A program made the translations under genes and the position numbers. The notes beneath the pieces were generated by a model. That model worked only from the letters and a program-made list of their open reading frames with translations, was not told the DNA's origin and did not search any database. A stretch of 64,000 nt of DNA from Jatrophihabitans endophyticus (lineage in GTDB: Bacteria; Actinomycetota; Actinomycetes; Mycobacteriales; Jatrophihabitantaceae), in the NCBI RefSeq assembly GCF_900129455.1, contig NZ_FQVU01000004.1, forward strand, positions 310,001 through 374,000. The letters are read 5' to 3'. Shown in pieces: positions 16,047 through 25,069 of this stretch (its first letter is position 1; each line of letters opens with the position of its first letter).

Positions 16047-18065
16047 GTGGTTGTCATCCAGTTGATCATTCTCGGCCTGGCGGCCGGTGCGGTCTACGCG
16101 GTGTTCGCCGACGGACTGATCGCGGTCTACCGGGCGACGGGCATCATCAACTTCGCCCACGGCGCCATGGCGATGTGGGGCGCGTACGTGATGTCGCAGC
16201 TGCACTCGGACAGCCGGCTGGTGTTCCCGGTGTGGTCGATCAGCCTCGGCGACGGGCCGATGGGGCTCTGGCCGGCCGCGCTGATCGGGCTCGTCAACGG
16301 GGTGCTGCTCACGCTGCTGTGCCACTACCTGGTGTTCCGGCCGCTGCGCAAGGCGCCGGCGCTGTCGCAGGTGGTCGCCTCGGTCGGCCTGCTGCTGTTC
16401 CTGCAGTCGCTCGTCGCGCTGCGTTTCGGGACGTTCACCATCACGATGGCGCCGCTGGTGCCCAACGAGAACGTGACCGTGGCCGGGGTCAGCGTCTCGG
16501 TCGTCTCGGCCACCGCGGTGGGTGCGGCCGCGGTCATCTGCCTGGCGCTGTGGGCCTACTTCCGGTTCACGAAGTACGGCATCGCGACCCGGGCAGGCGC
16601 GGAGGAGGAGCTCGGGCTGCGGCTGCTCGGCTTCTCGCCCGACCGGCTGGCGCTCATCATCTGGATCCTCGTCGGCTTCTCGAGCAACGTCATCGTCATC
16701 CTGGCCGGGACGCTCGTCGGGCTCGACCCGAACGTGTACACCTTCGCCGTCATCCCCGCGCTCGCGGTGGCGCTGGTGGGGCTGCTGAAGTCGTTCTGGG
16801 CCGGGTTCGCGGCCGGCATCGCGCTCGGCGGTTTCCAGGCCTACATCATGTACCTGGCCGCCAACACCTGGTGGCCGAAGTGGGCCAAGGTCGGCCTCAC
16901 CGACGCCGTCCCGTTCCTCGCGATCATCGTCATCCTCTTCCTGTTCGGGAAGGGCATCCCGGCCCGCGGGCGGATCACCGAGCCGCGGCTGTCGCCGGTG
17001 AAGGTCCCGGCCATCAAGCTGCCGGTTGCCGCGGTGGCGATCGTGGTCGCGGTGCTCGCGGTCACGCTCACGTCGGGCAACTACCGCTACGGCATCGTGA
17101 CGTCGATGATCCTGACGATCATGTCGCTGTCGTACACGGTGGTCACCGGCTACCTCGGCCAGATCTCGCTGGCGCAGACGGCGTTCGCCGGCACCGCCGG
17201 GTTCGCGCTCTCCAAGGTCGAGAACGAGCTCGGCGTGCCGTTCCCGCTCTCGATCGTGCTCGCCGTGATCGTCGCCGCGCTGCTCGGCATCGTCATCGGC
17301 ACGCCGGCCCTGCGAATCCGCGGCGCGCAGCTCGCCGTCATCACGCTGGCGGCGGCCATCGTGGTCCAGCAGTTCGTCTTCAACAACAACGTGTTCACGC
17401 CGCTGAAGGGCAATCCACTGTCCGGGCCGAAGATCTTCGGCCTCGACCTCAGCGTCCGCAGCGGCACCAACGTGTCGCGACTGCAGTTCGGGCTGTTCAC
17501 CCTCGTGGTGCTCGTCGCCGTGATGGTCGTCGTGGTGCTGCTGCTCTCCGGCCGTACCGGCCAGTCCTTCCTCGCCGTCCGGTCCAACGAGCGGGCGGCC
17601 GCGTCCATCGGCATCGACGTCTCGCGCACCAAGCTGCTGGGCTTCGCCATCTCGTCGGCCGTCGCCGGTCTCGGCGGCTGCATGCTCGCCTACAGCAGCG
17701 CGCAGGTGGAGCCGGGCTCGTTCACCGTGCTGGTGGGGTTGTCGCTGCTCGCGACCGTCTACCTGGGCGGCATCGGCAGCATGAGCGGCGCCGTGCTCGC
17801 CGGCATCATCGGCCCCGGCGGCATCGTCTACATGCTGCTCAACCAGGCTGTCGACCTCGGCACCTACTACCCGATGATCGCGGCCGCCCTGCTCGTCGTC
17901 ACGGCGATCCTCAACCCGCTCGGCATCGCGGGCGGCACCCGCATCATGGCCGACCAGGTCCTGGCGCGGCTGCGCGGCCCGGGCCGGCCACCGACCACCG
18001 GTGACGCGGCCGGCCCGGTTCTGCGCACCACCCGGGAGGAGCCGGCCCATGTCGACGCCCACTGA
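16047..18065 (+). CDS. Fused branched-chain amino acid-type ABC permease (LivH-LivM)
   Basis: This is a 672-residue membrane protein that joins two permease domains normally made as separate proteins. The LivH-like half spans about residues 1-290 and carries the family's INFAHGAMAMWGAY opening. The LivM-like half spans about 330-640. Fusion fixes a one-to-one stoichiometry. The GTG start is preceded by CGGAG. The 3' end overlaps the following ATPase gene by 17 bases. With the lipoprotein at 5546 and the ATPases at 18049 and 18881 it completes a five-part importer. Confidence 0.9.
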   Translation: MVVIQLIILGLAAGAVYAVFADGLIAVYRATGIINFAHGAMAMWGAYVMSQLHSDSRLVFPVWSISLGDGPMGLWPAALIGLVNGVLLTLLCHYLVFRPLRKAPALSQVVASVGLLLFLQSLVALRFGTFTITMAPLVPNENVTVAGVSVSVVSATAVGAAAVICLALWAYFRFTKYGIATRAGAEEELGLRLLGFSPDRLALIIWILVGFSSNVIVILAGTLVGLDPNVYTFAVIPALAVALVGLLKSFWAGFAAGIALGGFQAYIMYLAANTWWPKWAKVGLTDAVPFLAIIVILFLFGKGIPARGRITEPRLSPVKVPAIKLPVAAVAIVVAVLAVTLTSGNYRYGIVTSMILTIMSLSYTVVTGYLGQISLAQTAFAGTAGFALSKVENELGVPFPLSIVLAVIVAALLGIVIGTPALRIRGAQLAVITLAAAIVVQQFVFNNNVFTPLKGNPLSGPKIFGLDLSVRSGTNVSRLQFGLFTLVVLVAVMVVVVLLLSGRTGQSFLAVRSNERAAASIGIDVSRTKLLGFAISSAVAGLGGCMLAYSSAQVEPGSFTVLVGLSLLATVYLGGIGSMSGAVLAGIIGPGGIVYMLLNQAVDLGTYYPMIAAALLVVTAILNPLGIAGGTRIMADQVLARLRGPGRPPTTGDAAGPVLRTTREEPAHVDAH

Positions 18066-18880
18066 CGACGCCCGACCGCTCGTGGTCGAGTCGTCCGACA
18101 TCCCCGAGCGCGCGGCGCCGGTGCTCGAGACCACCGGGCTGAGCGTCCACTACGGCGGTGTCGCCGCCAACCGGGACGTCTCCATCAGCGTCCGTCCCGG
18201 GGAGGTGGTCGGCCTCATCGGCCCGAACGGCGCCGGCAAGACCAGCTTCGTGGACGCCGTCACCGGGTTCGCCTCGTACTCGGGGTCGGTGCGGCTCGCC
18301 GGCGAGGTGATCGACGGCCTGCCGAGCTACGCACGGCGGCGGGCCGGTCTCGCCCGCACGTGGCAGGCGGGGGAGCTGTTCGACCAGCTGACCGTCGCCG
18401 AGAACCTCGAGCTGGTGGTCGAGCCGGGCGGTATCGGCGCGGTGCTGCGCGACGTCCTCGGTCGGCGCAGCAGCCGGCGGCGCGTCACCGAGCAGGTGCG
18501 CGACGTGCTCGAGATGACCGAGCTGACCGACGTCGCCGACCGCGTGCCCTCCGAGCTCTCGCTCGGCCTGCAAAAGCTGGTCGGGGTCGCCCGGGCCGTG
18601 GCGTCGGACGCGAAGGTGCTGCTGCTGGACGAGCCGGCGGCCGGGCTGTCGTCGTCGGAGAGCCAGGAGTTCGGCCGGAGTCTGCAGAAGTTCGTCGACC
18701 GCGGCATCGGGATCCTCATGATCGACCACGACATGGACCTGATCATGAACTACACGCACCGGCTGTTCGTCCTCAACTTCGGGTCGATCATCGCCGAGGG
18801 CGATCCGGCGCAGATCCGTGACGATCCGGCCGTCATCAGCGCCTACCTGGGCGCCACCGAGTCCGAGGAGCAACGTCACC

Positions 18881-18888
<8 letters not shown>
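18049..18888 (+). CDS. Branched-chain amino acid-type ABC transporter ATP-binding protein (LivG-like)
   Basis: This 279-residue ATPase has Walker A GPNGAGKT at 58-65 and Walker B VLLLDEP, followed by the GLSSSE D-loop region. The signature motif reads LSLGLQ instead of LSGGQ, as in many LivG proteins. The ATG at 18049 follows GGGAGGA and lies inside the end of the permease gene. A 25-residue acidic N-terminal leader precedes the ABC core. It pairs with the LivF-like ATPase whose gene overlaps its stop. Confidence 0.9.
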
Positions 18889-19588
<700 letters not shown>

Positions 19589-19625
19589 CCTTTCCCTGTC
19601 CGCCCGGCCTCCGGAGGTTCTGATC

Positions 19626-20567
19626 GTGCGTGCGATTCGTTTCGGCAGCGCTGGCGTGACGCTCGAGGACGCGGCCGAGCCGGTGCCCGACCCGGGGCGG
19701 ACCCAACGGGTGCGCATCGTCTCGGCCGGCATCTGCGGCAGCGATCTCGGCTTCATCGCCCAGGGCGGCGTCCCGGTCGTCCCCGGGCACGAGATGGCCG
19801 GGCTCACCGACGACGGCCGACCCGTGGCGGTGCAGCCGAACGCCGCGTGCAGTGACTGCCCACTCTGCGCGTCGGGGCGGGCCAACCTGTGCCCGAGCTC
19901 CATGGCGAACTTCTCCGGCATGGCCGGGGTCGACGGCGGCTTCGCCGACTACGTGCTCGCGCGTCCCGAGCAGCTGCACGAGCTGCCCGCCTCCTTGCCG
20001 GTCGAGCTCGGCGCCCTCGTCGAGCCGGCCGCGGTCGCGCGGCACGCCCTCGTGCGCCTCGCCGCGCCGGCCGGCGCCGAGGTGCTGGTCGTCGGGGCAG
20101 GCACGATCGGCCTGCTCGCCGCCGCCATGCTGACGCCGACCCACTCGGTCTCGCTCGCGACCCGGCACCCGCACCAGCGCGCGGCGGCCGAGGCGCTGGG
20201 CGTGCGCGCCGTGGACCCCGACGACGCCTTCGCCGCCGACGCCGTGCTCGACTCGGCCGGTGGGCAGTCCTCGCTCGAGCTCGCCATCGACGCCGCCCGT
20301 CCCGGTGCCGGCATCGTCACGCTCGGCGCGGCGACCTGGCAGCCGAAGCTGACGGAGACGATCCTCTACAAGGAGCTCGACCTGCGGCTCTCACTCATCT
20401 ACACCGGCGACGACTTCCGCGACGCGCTCACGTTCCTCGCCGGGCGTCCCGACATCGCGCCCACGCTCGTCACGCACCACTTCGCGCTCGCCGACGCCGA
20501 ACACGCCTTCGCCGCCGCCGGCGCCCGCAGCGGCCAGCGCAGCATCAAGGTGCTGATGCACCCGTAG
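19626..20567 (+). CDS. Zinc-binding MDR alcohol dehydrogenase
   Basis: This is a 313-residue medium-chain dehydrogenase, shorter than the usual 340-380. Catalytic-zinc motif GICGSD and GHE (HEMAG) are present, as is a four-cysteine structural site (CSDCPLCASGRANLC). The Rossmann motif is VGAGTIG. It probably oxidises a sugar alcohol or hydroxy acid. The GTG start lies 37 bases after the LivF-like gene, so it is the last gene of the importer unit. It converges on the UPF0303 gene, whose 3' end overlaps it by about 23 bases on the other strand. Confidence 0.83.
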   Translation: MRAIRFGSAGVTLEDAAEPVPDPGRTQRVRIVSAGICGSDLGFIAQGGVPVVPGHEMAGLTDDGRPVAVQPNAACSDCPLCASGRANLCPSSMANFSGMAGVDGGFADYVLARPEQLHELPASLPVELGALVEPAAVARHALVRLAAPAGAEVLVVGAGTIGLLAAAMLTPTHSVSLATRHPHQRAAAEALGVRAVDPDDAFAADAVLDSAGGQSSLELAIDAARPGAGIVTLGAATWQPKLTETILYKELDLRLSLIYTGDDFRDALTFLAGRPDIAPTLVTHHFALADAEHAFAAAGARSGQRSIKVLMHP

Positions 20568-21057
20568 GGGTGTCCCGGGTGGCGTGATCGCGCATGAGTC
20601 CTTCCATGCCTTCGACCACCAGGGCGTGATCCTGCACCTGCGGCAGTCCCGACACGGTCACGGTGCCGACGACTCCGACATCGCGGATGGTCACCGGCAC
20701 GCACCCGCCGTGCGCCGCGTACAGCGCCGGGTCGATCCCGAGCTCTTGATCGAGCTTCCGGCCCGACTCGGCCAGCCGCAGCCCTACCAGCAGCGAGGAC
20801 GCCGCGAAGCGGTTCACCACCCGGATCTTGCGCTCGATCCACGCGTCGTTCTCGGGCGTCGTCCCCGGCAGTGCCGCGTGGAACAGCTGCTGCCCGTGGC
20901 GGCGGATGTCGATCGTGACGGCCTGGGTCCGCGTCGTCGCCAGCTCGACCAGCGTGCATCCCAGCCGCCAGGCGTCGAGGTTGTCGAAGCGGTCGAACTG
21001 CAGGTGCCGCTGCTGCTCCTCGAGCTCGGCGATCGTGGGCGAGCCACTGTCGGTCAC
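20545..21057 (-). CDS. UPF0303 family protein (haem-degrading-domain fold)
   Basis: This is a 170-residue protein of the UPF0303/YBR137W family, annotated in databases as having a haem-degrading-like domain. Recognisable stretches are DIRRHGQQLFHAALPGTTPENDAWIERK in paraphrase (about 48-75) and the VGTVTVSGLPQVQDH segment near the end. The start is the GTG at 21057, chosen because AGGAGG lies six bases upstream; longer in-frame starts have none. Its biochemical role is not established. Context with the neighbouring HNH gene gives no functional hint. Confidence 0.8.
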   Translation of the reverse strand: MTDSGSPTIAELEEQQRHLQFDRFDNLDAWRLGCTLVELATTRTQAVTIDIRRHGQQLFHAALPGTTPENDAWIERKIRVVNRFAASSLLVGLRLAESGRKLDQELGIDPALYAAHGGCVPVTIRDVGVVGTVTVSGLPQVQDHALVVEGMEGLMRDHATRDTPTGASAP

Positions 21058-21189
21058 GGAGCCTCCTGGTACGAGCGGGTCGGACGAGTGGACGCTACCC
21101 ATCCCGCTAGGCCACCCGTCCGGCACGCCGTGGAATCCGAAGCGGGTCTCTGGTCGACGCCACGCAGAATGGGCGTTCTGAACGGCGGG

Positions 21190-21246
21190 TTGGCCCCATG
21201 CGGGCGCGGTGAGTTGAGCTCCGTGGGCGCGCTGGGTTGGGGCCAA
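21190..21246. repeat. Dispersed palindromic repeat, hairpin at the 3' end of the HNH gene
   Basis: It begins TTGGCCCCATGCGGGCGCGG and ends GGTTGGGGCCAA, forming a nine-base outer stem. The first half matches the two direct copies at 50710-50732 and 50742-50764 at about 21 of 23 positions. It lies just downstream of the leftward HNH gene and may act as its terminator. Confidence 0.6.
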
Positions 21247-21265
21247 GGGGCCGGTGTGGCGAGGG

Positions 21266-22510
21266 TCAGCCGGGGCGGGAGTTGCTGCGGGGCGTGCGGG
21301 TGGGGTCGAGCCAGGGTGGGGGGATCCAGGCGGGGCGGCCGTCTCGTATGACGGATCGCCAGCCTTGACGAGTGTGTTCGCGGTGGTGGCGGCCGCAGAC
21401 GAGGGCGCCGTTGGCGATGGTGGTCCGGCCGCCGTTCGCGTGGTCGATCACGTGGTGGGCTTGGCACCAGGCCGGGGGGACTTCGCAGCCGGGGAAGGTG
21501 CAGCCGCCGTCGCGGGCGATCATGGCGAGGCGCTGGGTCTCGGTGAACAGCCGTCGTGCATCGGTATGGCCGGTGACCGCGCCGTGCTCGTCGAGCTGAA
21601 TCGTCATCGCCCGGGTGTCGCCGCCGGCGATCCGGATCGCCTCCTGGGTCGGGACGATCGCGCCGTGACCGGTGGTCGCGACACCGTCACCGCTCGACCA
21701 GTTGTCGGTCGTCGTGGTGAGCAGCACGGTGGTCGAGATGCCCGCCACCGTGGGGAGCAGTTCAGCCCGCTGCACCAGGTCGAGCGAGTCGAGGAGCCCG
21801 TCGTGGCGGCGCTGCCCCGCGGTGCGCGGATCCCGCACCCCGCCTTCGGCCGGTCTCGGCGCGGCCAACGCGTCCAGCACGGTGAGCAGCCGTTCGGCGA
21901 GCTCGGCGGTGGCCTCGCCGCTGATCGACGCCGAGCCGTCCGGGCGCTGCCGGATCGTCAGGTCCCGGTGCCGCTCGCGGTAGGCGACGTCGCACAACGC
22001 ACCGTCCTGATCCAGCACGGCACGGATGCGGGCCGCGATCCTGCCCAGCTCGAACGGATCGAACTGGGTCGCGTAGTCGACCAACTCGGCCTCGACGCGG
22101 GCGCCGTGCTCGGCCTGCACCGCCTCGGGCAGCGCGTCGACGGTCTGCACGACGACGGCGGCGTGCCGGGGTGAGATCGACCCGGCGGCCTGCGCCGCCG
22201 CCACCACCGGGAACGGCGCCGGCACCGTCTCACCCGTCAGCGTCGTCATCGGCGCAGCGGCCGAGGCCGCCCGCACCCGCGCGACCGCCTCGTGCGGGTG
22301 CACTCGCAGCAGGCCCCGCACGAACGCGGCGATGTTCCGCGCGCCGTACGTGAACGGCAACCCCCGCCGCTCGGCCTCGGCGACGAACCGGTGCTCCATC
22401 GCCGCGAGCCGGTTGCGCGTGCGCTCCAACTCCCGCCACGACTCCAACAGGACGTCGTCGTCGCAGCGCGCCAGATCGACCGGCACCAGCTCGTCGACGA
22501 ATGTGTTCAC
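21266..22510 (-). CDS. DUF222 and HNH endonuclease domain protein
   Basis: This is a 414-residue protein with an N-terminal DUF222 region (about 20-290) and a C-terminal HNH nuclease motif: CTFPGCEVP, then WCQAHHVIDHANGG, then CGRHHREH, with two zinc-binding cysteine pairs. The family is multi-copy in actinobacteria (the mycobacterial 13E12-repeat family belongs here), and its function is unclear. The start is uncertain: I prefer GTG at 22510, which gives the usual family N-terminus; TTG at 22546 would add 12 residues. Intact motifs argue against a relic. No flanking target-site duplication was seen. Confidence 0.84.
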   Translation of the reverse strand: MNTFVDELVPVDLARCDDDVLLESWRELERTRNRLAAMEHRFVAEAERRGLPFTYGARNIAAFVRGLLRVHPHEAVARVRAASAAAPMTTLTGETVPAPFPVVAAAQAAGSISPRHAAVVVQTVDALPEAVQAEHGARVEAELVDYATQFDPFELGRIAARIRAVLDQDGALCDVAYRERHRDLTIRQRPDGSASISGEATAELAERLLTVLDALAAPRPAEGGVRDPRTAGQRRHDGLLDSLDLVQRAELLPTVAGISTTVLLTTTTDNWSSGDGVATTGHGAIVPTQEAIRIAGGDTRAMTIQLDEHGAVTGHTDARRLFTETQRLAMIARDGGCTFPGCEVPPAWCQAHHVIDHANGGRTTIANGALVCGRHHREHTRQGWRSVIRDGRPAWIPPPWLDPTRTPRSNSRPG

Positions 22511-22585
22511 GTGTTCGATTTTACGGCTGTGACCGACACCGGACAATCGTCAAACGCAGCCTGTGGACAACCGGGAACGAGGAGA

Positions 22586-23206
22586 TCAGCGACATCGCAG
22601 CGCGGCGATGCGGCCCGGGGCGGCGCCGACGGTGTGGGCGGCGATGTCGACGTAGTGCCGCGCGACGGTGCGGGCCGACATGCGGCCGCCGGGGCGGAAC
22701 CAGGTGGCGACCGCCTGGGTCATGCCGAGCAGCGCCCGGGCCGTCTCGGCCGGCGAGGTGACGTCGAAGTCGCCCGATGCGACGCCGTCCTCGATGCAGG
22801 TGACGAGCATGACCTCGACCTGGCGGCGCTTGGCGCCGTAGCGCCGGCGGTTCTGCGGGCCGAGGCTGCGGATCTCAGCGTCCATGGCGGCCAGCTTCTC
22901 GTTGGACGCGATGTAGAGGACGATGCACTCGATCAGCTGCAGGAAGCGATCGGCGGGCGCCGGGCCGGCGCACTCGAGCGCCGCCCGGCAACGCGCGATG
23001 ACCTCGGTGATCGACGTGTCGAGCAGTGCGTAGAGGAGCGCTTCCTTGTTCTCGTGGTGGTAGTACAGCGCAGGCACGGTGAGCCCGACGCGACGGGCGA
23101 TGTCGCGCACGCTGGTGCCGTGGTAGCCGGACTCGTAGAACAGGTCGAGGGCCGCGGACAGGATGGCGGTCAGCTCCGGCGACGGCGCGGTCGGCGGTGT
23201 GCTCAC
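22586..23206 (-). CDS. TetR family transcriptional regulator
   Basis: This is a 206-residue repressor. The N-terminal TetR helix-turn-helix lies at about 10-56 (ILSAALDLFYESGYHGTSVR, then VGLTVPALYYHHENKEALLY). The C-terminal ligand domain matches regulators of acyl-CoA catabolism. The start is the GTG at 23206. It is divergent from the dienoyl-CoA reductase operon, and a perfect 18-base palindrome (23342-23359) lies between. A related site fronts the acyl-CoA dehydrogenase gene at 29193. It probably represses both units until an acyl-CoA ligand binds; this is inference. Confidence 0.87.
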   Translation of the reverse strand: MSTPPTAPSPELTAILSAALDLFYESGYHGTSVRDIARRVGLTVPALYYHHENKEALLYALLDTSITEVIARCRAALECAGPAPADRFLQLIECIVLYIASNEKLAAMDAEIRSLGPQNRRRYGAKRRQVEVMLVTCIEDGVASGDFDVTSPAETARALLGMTQAVATWFRPGGRMSARTVARHYVDIAAHTVGAAPGRIAALRCR

Positions 23207-23341
23207 GTGTCGTCCCGGAGTCGCTCGGCTGGGCCGCGCACGGTGCGGCGCGGATCGCGATTGTCGCATGCTCCAGACGCCGGTCCGATCGACGCGACCG
23301 ACCCGTTGCGTCGCCCCGGGCTCTTTGGCATGCTCCCCATG

Positions 23342-23359
23342 ACTTAGCGATCGCTAAGT
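23342..23359. promoter_or_regulatory. Perfect 18-base palindrome, probable TetR operator
   Basis: ACTTAGCGATCGCTAAGT is a perfect inverted repeat in the regulator/operon intergenic region, just before the first reductase start candidates. A 15-of-18 match lies on the promoter at 29117-29134. The position fits autorepression plus repression of the operon by the adjacent TetR protein. Confidence 0.7.
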
Positions 23360-23381
23360 GCCGGTGAACGATTGGGAGTCG

Positions 23382-24221
23382 ATGACGCCGCCCCTGACGA
23401 GCCTGGTGAACGAGCGACTGCTGGCCGGGCGCACCGCGTTCGTCACCGGCGGCGGCAGCGGGGTCAACCTGGCGATCGCCACCGCCTTCGCCACCCTGGG
23501 CGCGGACGTGTCGATCTGCGGGCGGTCCGAGGAGCGGCTGCTCGGTGCCGCGGCCGGGCTGCGCGAACTCGGTGCCCGCGTCGTCACCTCGGTCGCCGAC
23601 GTCCGGGACCGCGCCGCGGTGCAGGCCGCGTTCGACCGGACGGCCGACGAGCTCGCGCCGTGCGACATCGTGGTGTGCGGCGCCGCCGGCAACTTCCTCG
23701 CGCCGGCGGAATCGCTGTCCAGCAACGGTTTCCGCGCGGTCGTCGACATCGACCTGCTCGGCTCGTTCCACGCCGCGCACGCGGCGTTCGAGCAGTTGCG
23801 ACAGACTCGTGGCTCGCTGCTCTTCGTCTCCGGCGGCCAATCGCTGATGCCCTTCGAGCTGCAGGCCCACGTCGGCGCAGCCAAGGCCGGTGTCGACAGC
23901 CTGATGCGCAGCCTCGCGCTGGAGTGGGGCCGGCACGGCATCCGCGTCAACTCGATCGTCCCCGGCCCGGTCGCCGGCACGGAGGGCATGGCGCGTCTGG
24001 CCGACCACACGGGCGAGGATCTGTGGAACGACATGGTGCCGCTCGGCCGCTTCGCGACCGCCGAGGAGATCGCGCAGCTGGCGGTGGTGCTGGTGTCGCC
24101 GCTGGCGTCCTACGTCTCCGGCGCCCAGGTCGTCGTCGACGGCGGGATGGCGCTGACCGGCACGGGCCGCTTCAACCAGGCGGTGCGCGCGGCGTTCACC
24201 GCGTCCGGGAACGGAGCGTGA
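23382..24221 (+). CDS. 2,4-dienoyl-CoA reductase-like SDR
   Basis: This 279-residue SDR has TGGGSGVN as its nucleotide motif. In place of YxxxK it has HVGAAKAGVDSL, followed by LEWGRHGIRVNSIVPGPVAGTEG. This arrangement (Lys retained, Tyr absent) is the hallmark of mitochondrial and peroxisomal 2,4-dienoyl-CoA reductases, which reduce dienoyl-CoA with NADPH during unsaturated fatty-acid oxidation. The start is uncertain: ATG 23382 follows GGGAG closely, while GTG 23358 and 23364 would overlap or abut the operator. It heads an operon of acyl-CoA genes. Confidence 0.84.
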   Translation: MTPPLTSLVNERLLAGRTAFVTGGGSGVNLAIATAFATLGADVSICGRSEERLLGAAAGLRELGARVVTSVADVRDRAAVQAAFDRTADELAPCDIVVCGAAGNFLAPAESLSSNGFRAVVDIDLLGSFHAAHAAFEQLRQTRGSLLFVSGGQSLMPFELQAHVGAAKAGVDSLMRSLALEWGRHGIRVNSIVPGPVAGTEGMARLADHTGEDLWNDMVPLGRFATAEEIAQLAVVLVSPLASYVSGAQVVVDGGMALTGTGRFNQAVRAAFTASGNGA

Positions 24222-24226
24222 CTGCG

Positions 24227-25057
24227 ATGACCACGACTACGGAGCCCGCCGCCGAGCCCACCGTCGCACTCGACACGCCCGCACCCGGGGTCACCCGGCT
24301 GACGCTGAACCGGCCCGGCTCGCTCAACGCGCTGAACGTGGACCTCGTCGCCGACCTGACCGCAGCCCTCGACACGGTCGAGTGCGACGAGACGTGCCGG
24401 GTCGTCGTGCTGACCGGCGCGGGACGCGGGTTCTGCGCCGGCCTCGACCTCAAGGGCTACGGCGACGACGACCTGATCGCCGAGCAGGGCGAGCTGCGGC
24501 GGACGCTCCGCCGGCAGGTGGAGATCGCCGACATCAGCCGCCGGCTGCACCACCTGCGGCAGCCGGTGATCGCGGCCGTCAACGGCCCCGCCGCCGGGGG
24601 CGGGCTCGCCTTCGCGCTGGCCAGCGACGTCCGCATCGCCGCGCGCAGCGCGTTCTTCGTCGCCGCGTTCCTGCAGGCGGGGTACTCCGCGTGCGACCTC
24701 GGCACCTCGTGGCTGCTGCCGCGCATCGTGGGCACCGGTCGGGCGCACGAGCTGCTGCTGACCGCCCGCAAGGTCGACGCCGACGAGGCGCTGCGGCTCG
24801 GGCTCGTCACCGACGTCGTGGACGACGCCCATCTCCTCGACACCGCGCTGCGCACGGCCGCGCTGATCACCCGCCACCCGCCGCTGTCGGTCGAGCTGAC
24901 CAAGCAGGGGATGTGGGCGGCGGTCGAGAACCCCGGCTTCGACGCCGCCGTGGAGTACGAGAACCGGCAACAGGTGGTCACGGCCTTCACCGAGGACCAG
25001 AAGGAGGCGACCCGCGCCTTCGTGGAGCGCCGGCAGCCTCGCTACCGCAACCGATGA
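24227..25057 (+). CDS. Enoyl-CoA hydratase/isomerase family protein, copy 1
   Basis: This is a 276-residue crotonase. Oxyanion-hole segments GFCAGLDLKGY and AVNGPAAGGGLAFALASD are present, followed by the active-site region ACDLGTSWLLPRIVG. It hydrates or isomerises enoyl-CoA. The ATG at 24227 is favoured by CGGAG ten bases upstream; a GTG at 24218 overlaps the reductase stop as an alternative. It sits between the reductase and the thiolase in an operon with gaps of only a few bases. Confidence 0.88.
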   Translation: MTTTTEPAAEPTVALDTPAPGVTRLTLNRPGSLNALNVDLVADLTAALDTVECDETCRVVVLTGAGRGFCAGLDLKGYGDDDLIAEQGELRRTLRRQVEIADISRRLHHLRQPVIAAVNGPAAGGGLAFALASDVRIAARSAFFVAAFLQAGYSACDLGTSWLLPRIVGTGRAHELLLTARKVDADEALRLGLVTDVVDDAHLLDTALRTAALITRHPPLSVELTKQGMWAAVENPGFDAAVEYENRQQVVTAFTEDQKEATRAFVERRQPRYRNR

Positions 25058-25069
25058 ACAGGAGTGCAG

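Noticed and set aside
15900-18134. A 744-codon minus-strand frame over the permease gene
   Set aside because: It is highly repetitive in Asp/Arg/His/Gln with no ribosome site or family resemblance. The plus-strand membrane protein explains the region.
21266-22510. HNH gene as part of an insertion element or integrated phage
   Set aside because: No terminal inverted repeats, transposase, integrase or target duplication is visible. DUF222-HNH genes are common as single chromosomal copies.
23325-23353. A -35/-10 promoter for the dienoyl-CoA reductase operon (TTGGCA candidate)
   Set aside because: No acceptable -10 at 16-18 bases; the region is likely the promoter but the elements could not be placed.
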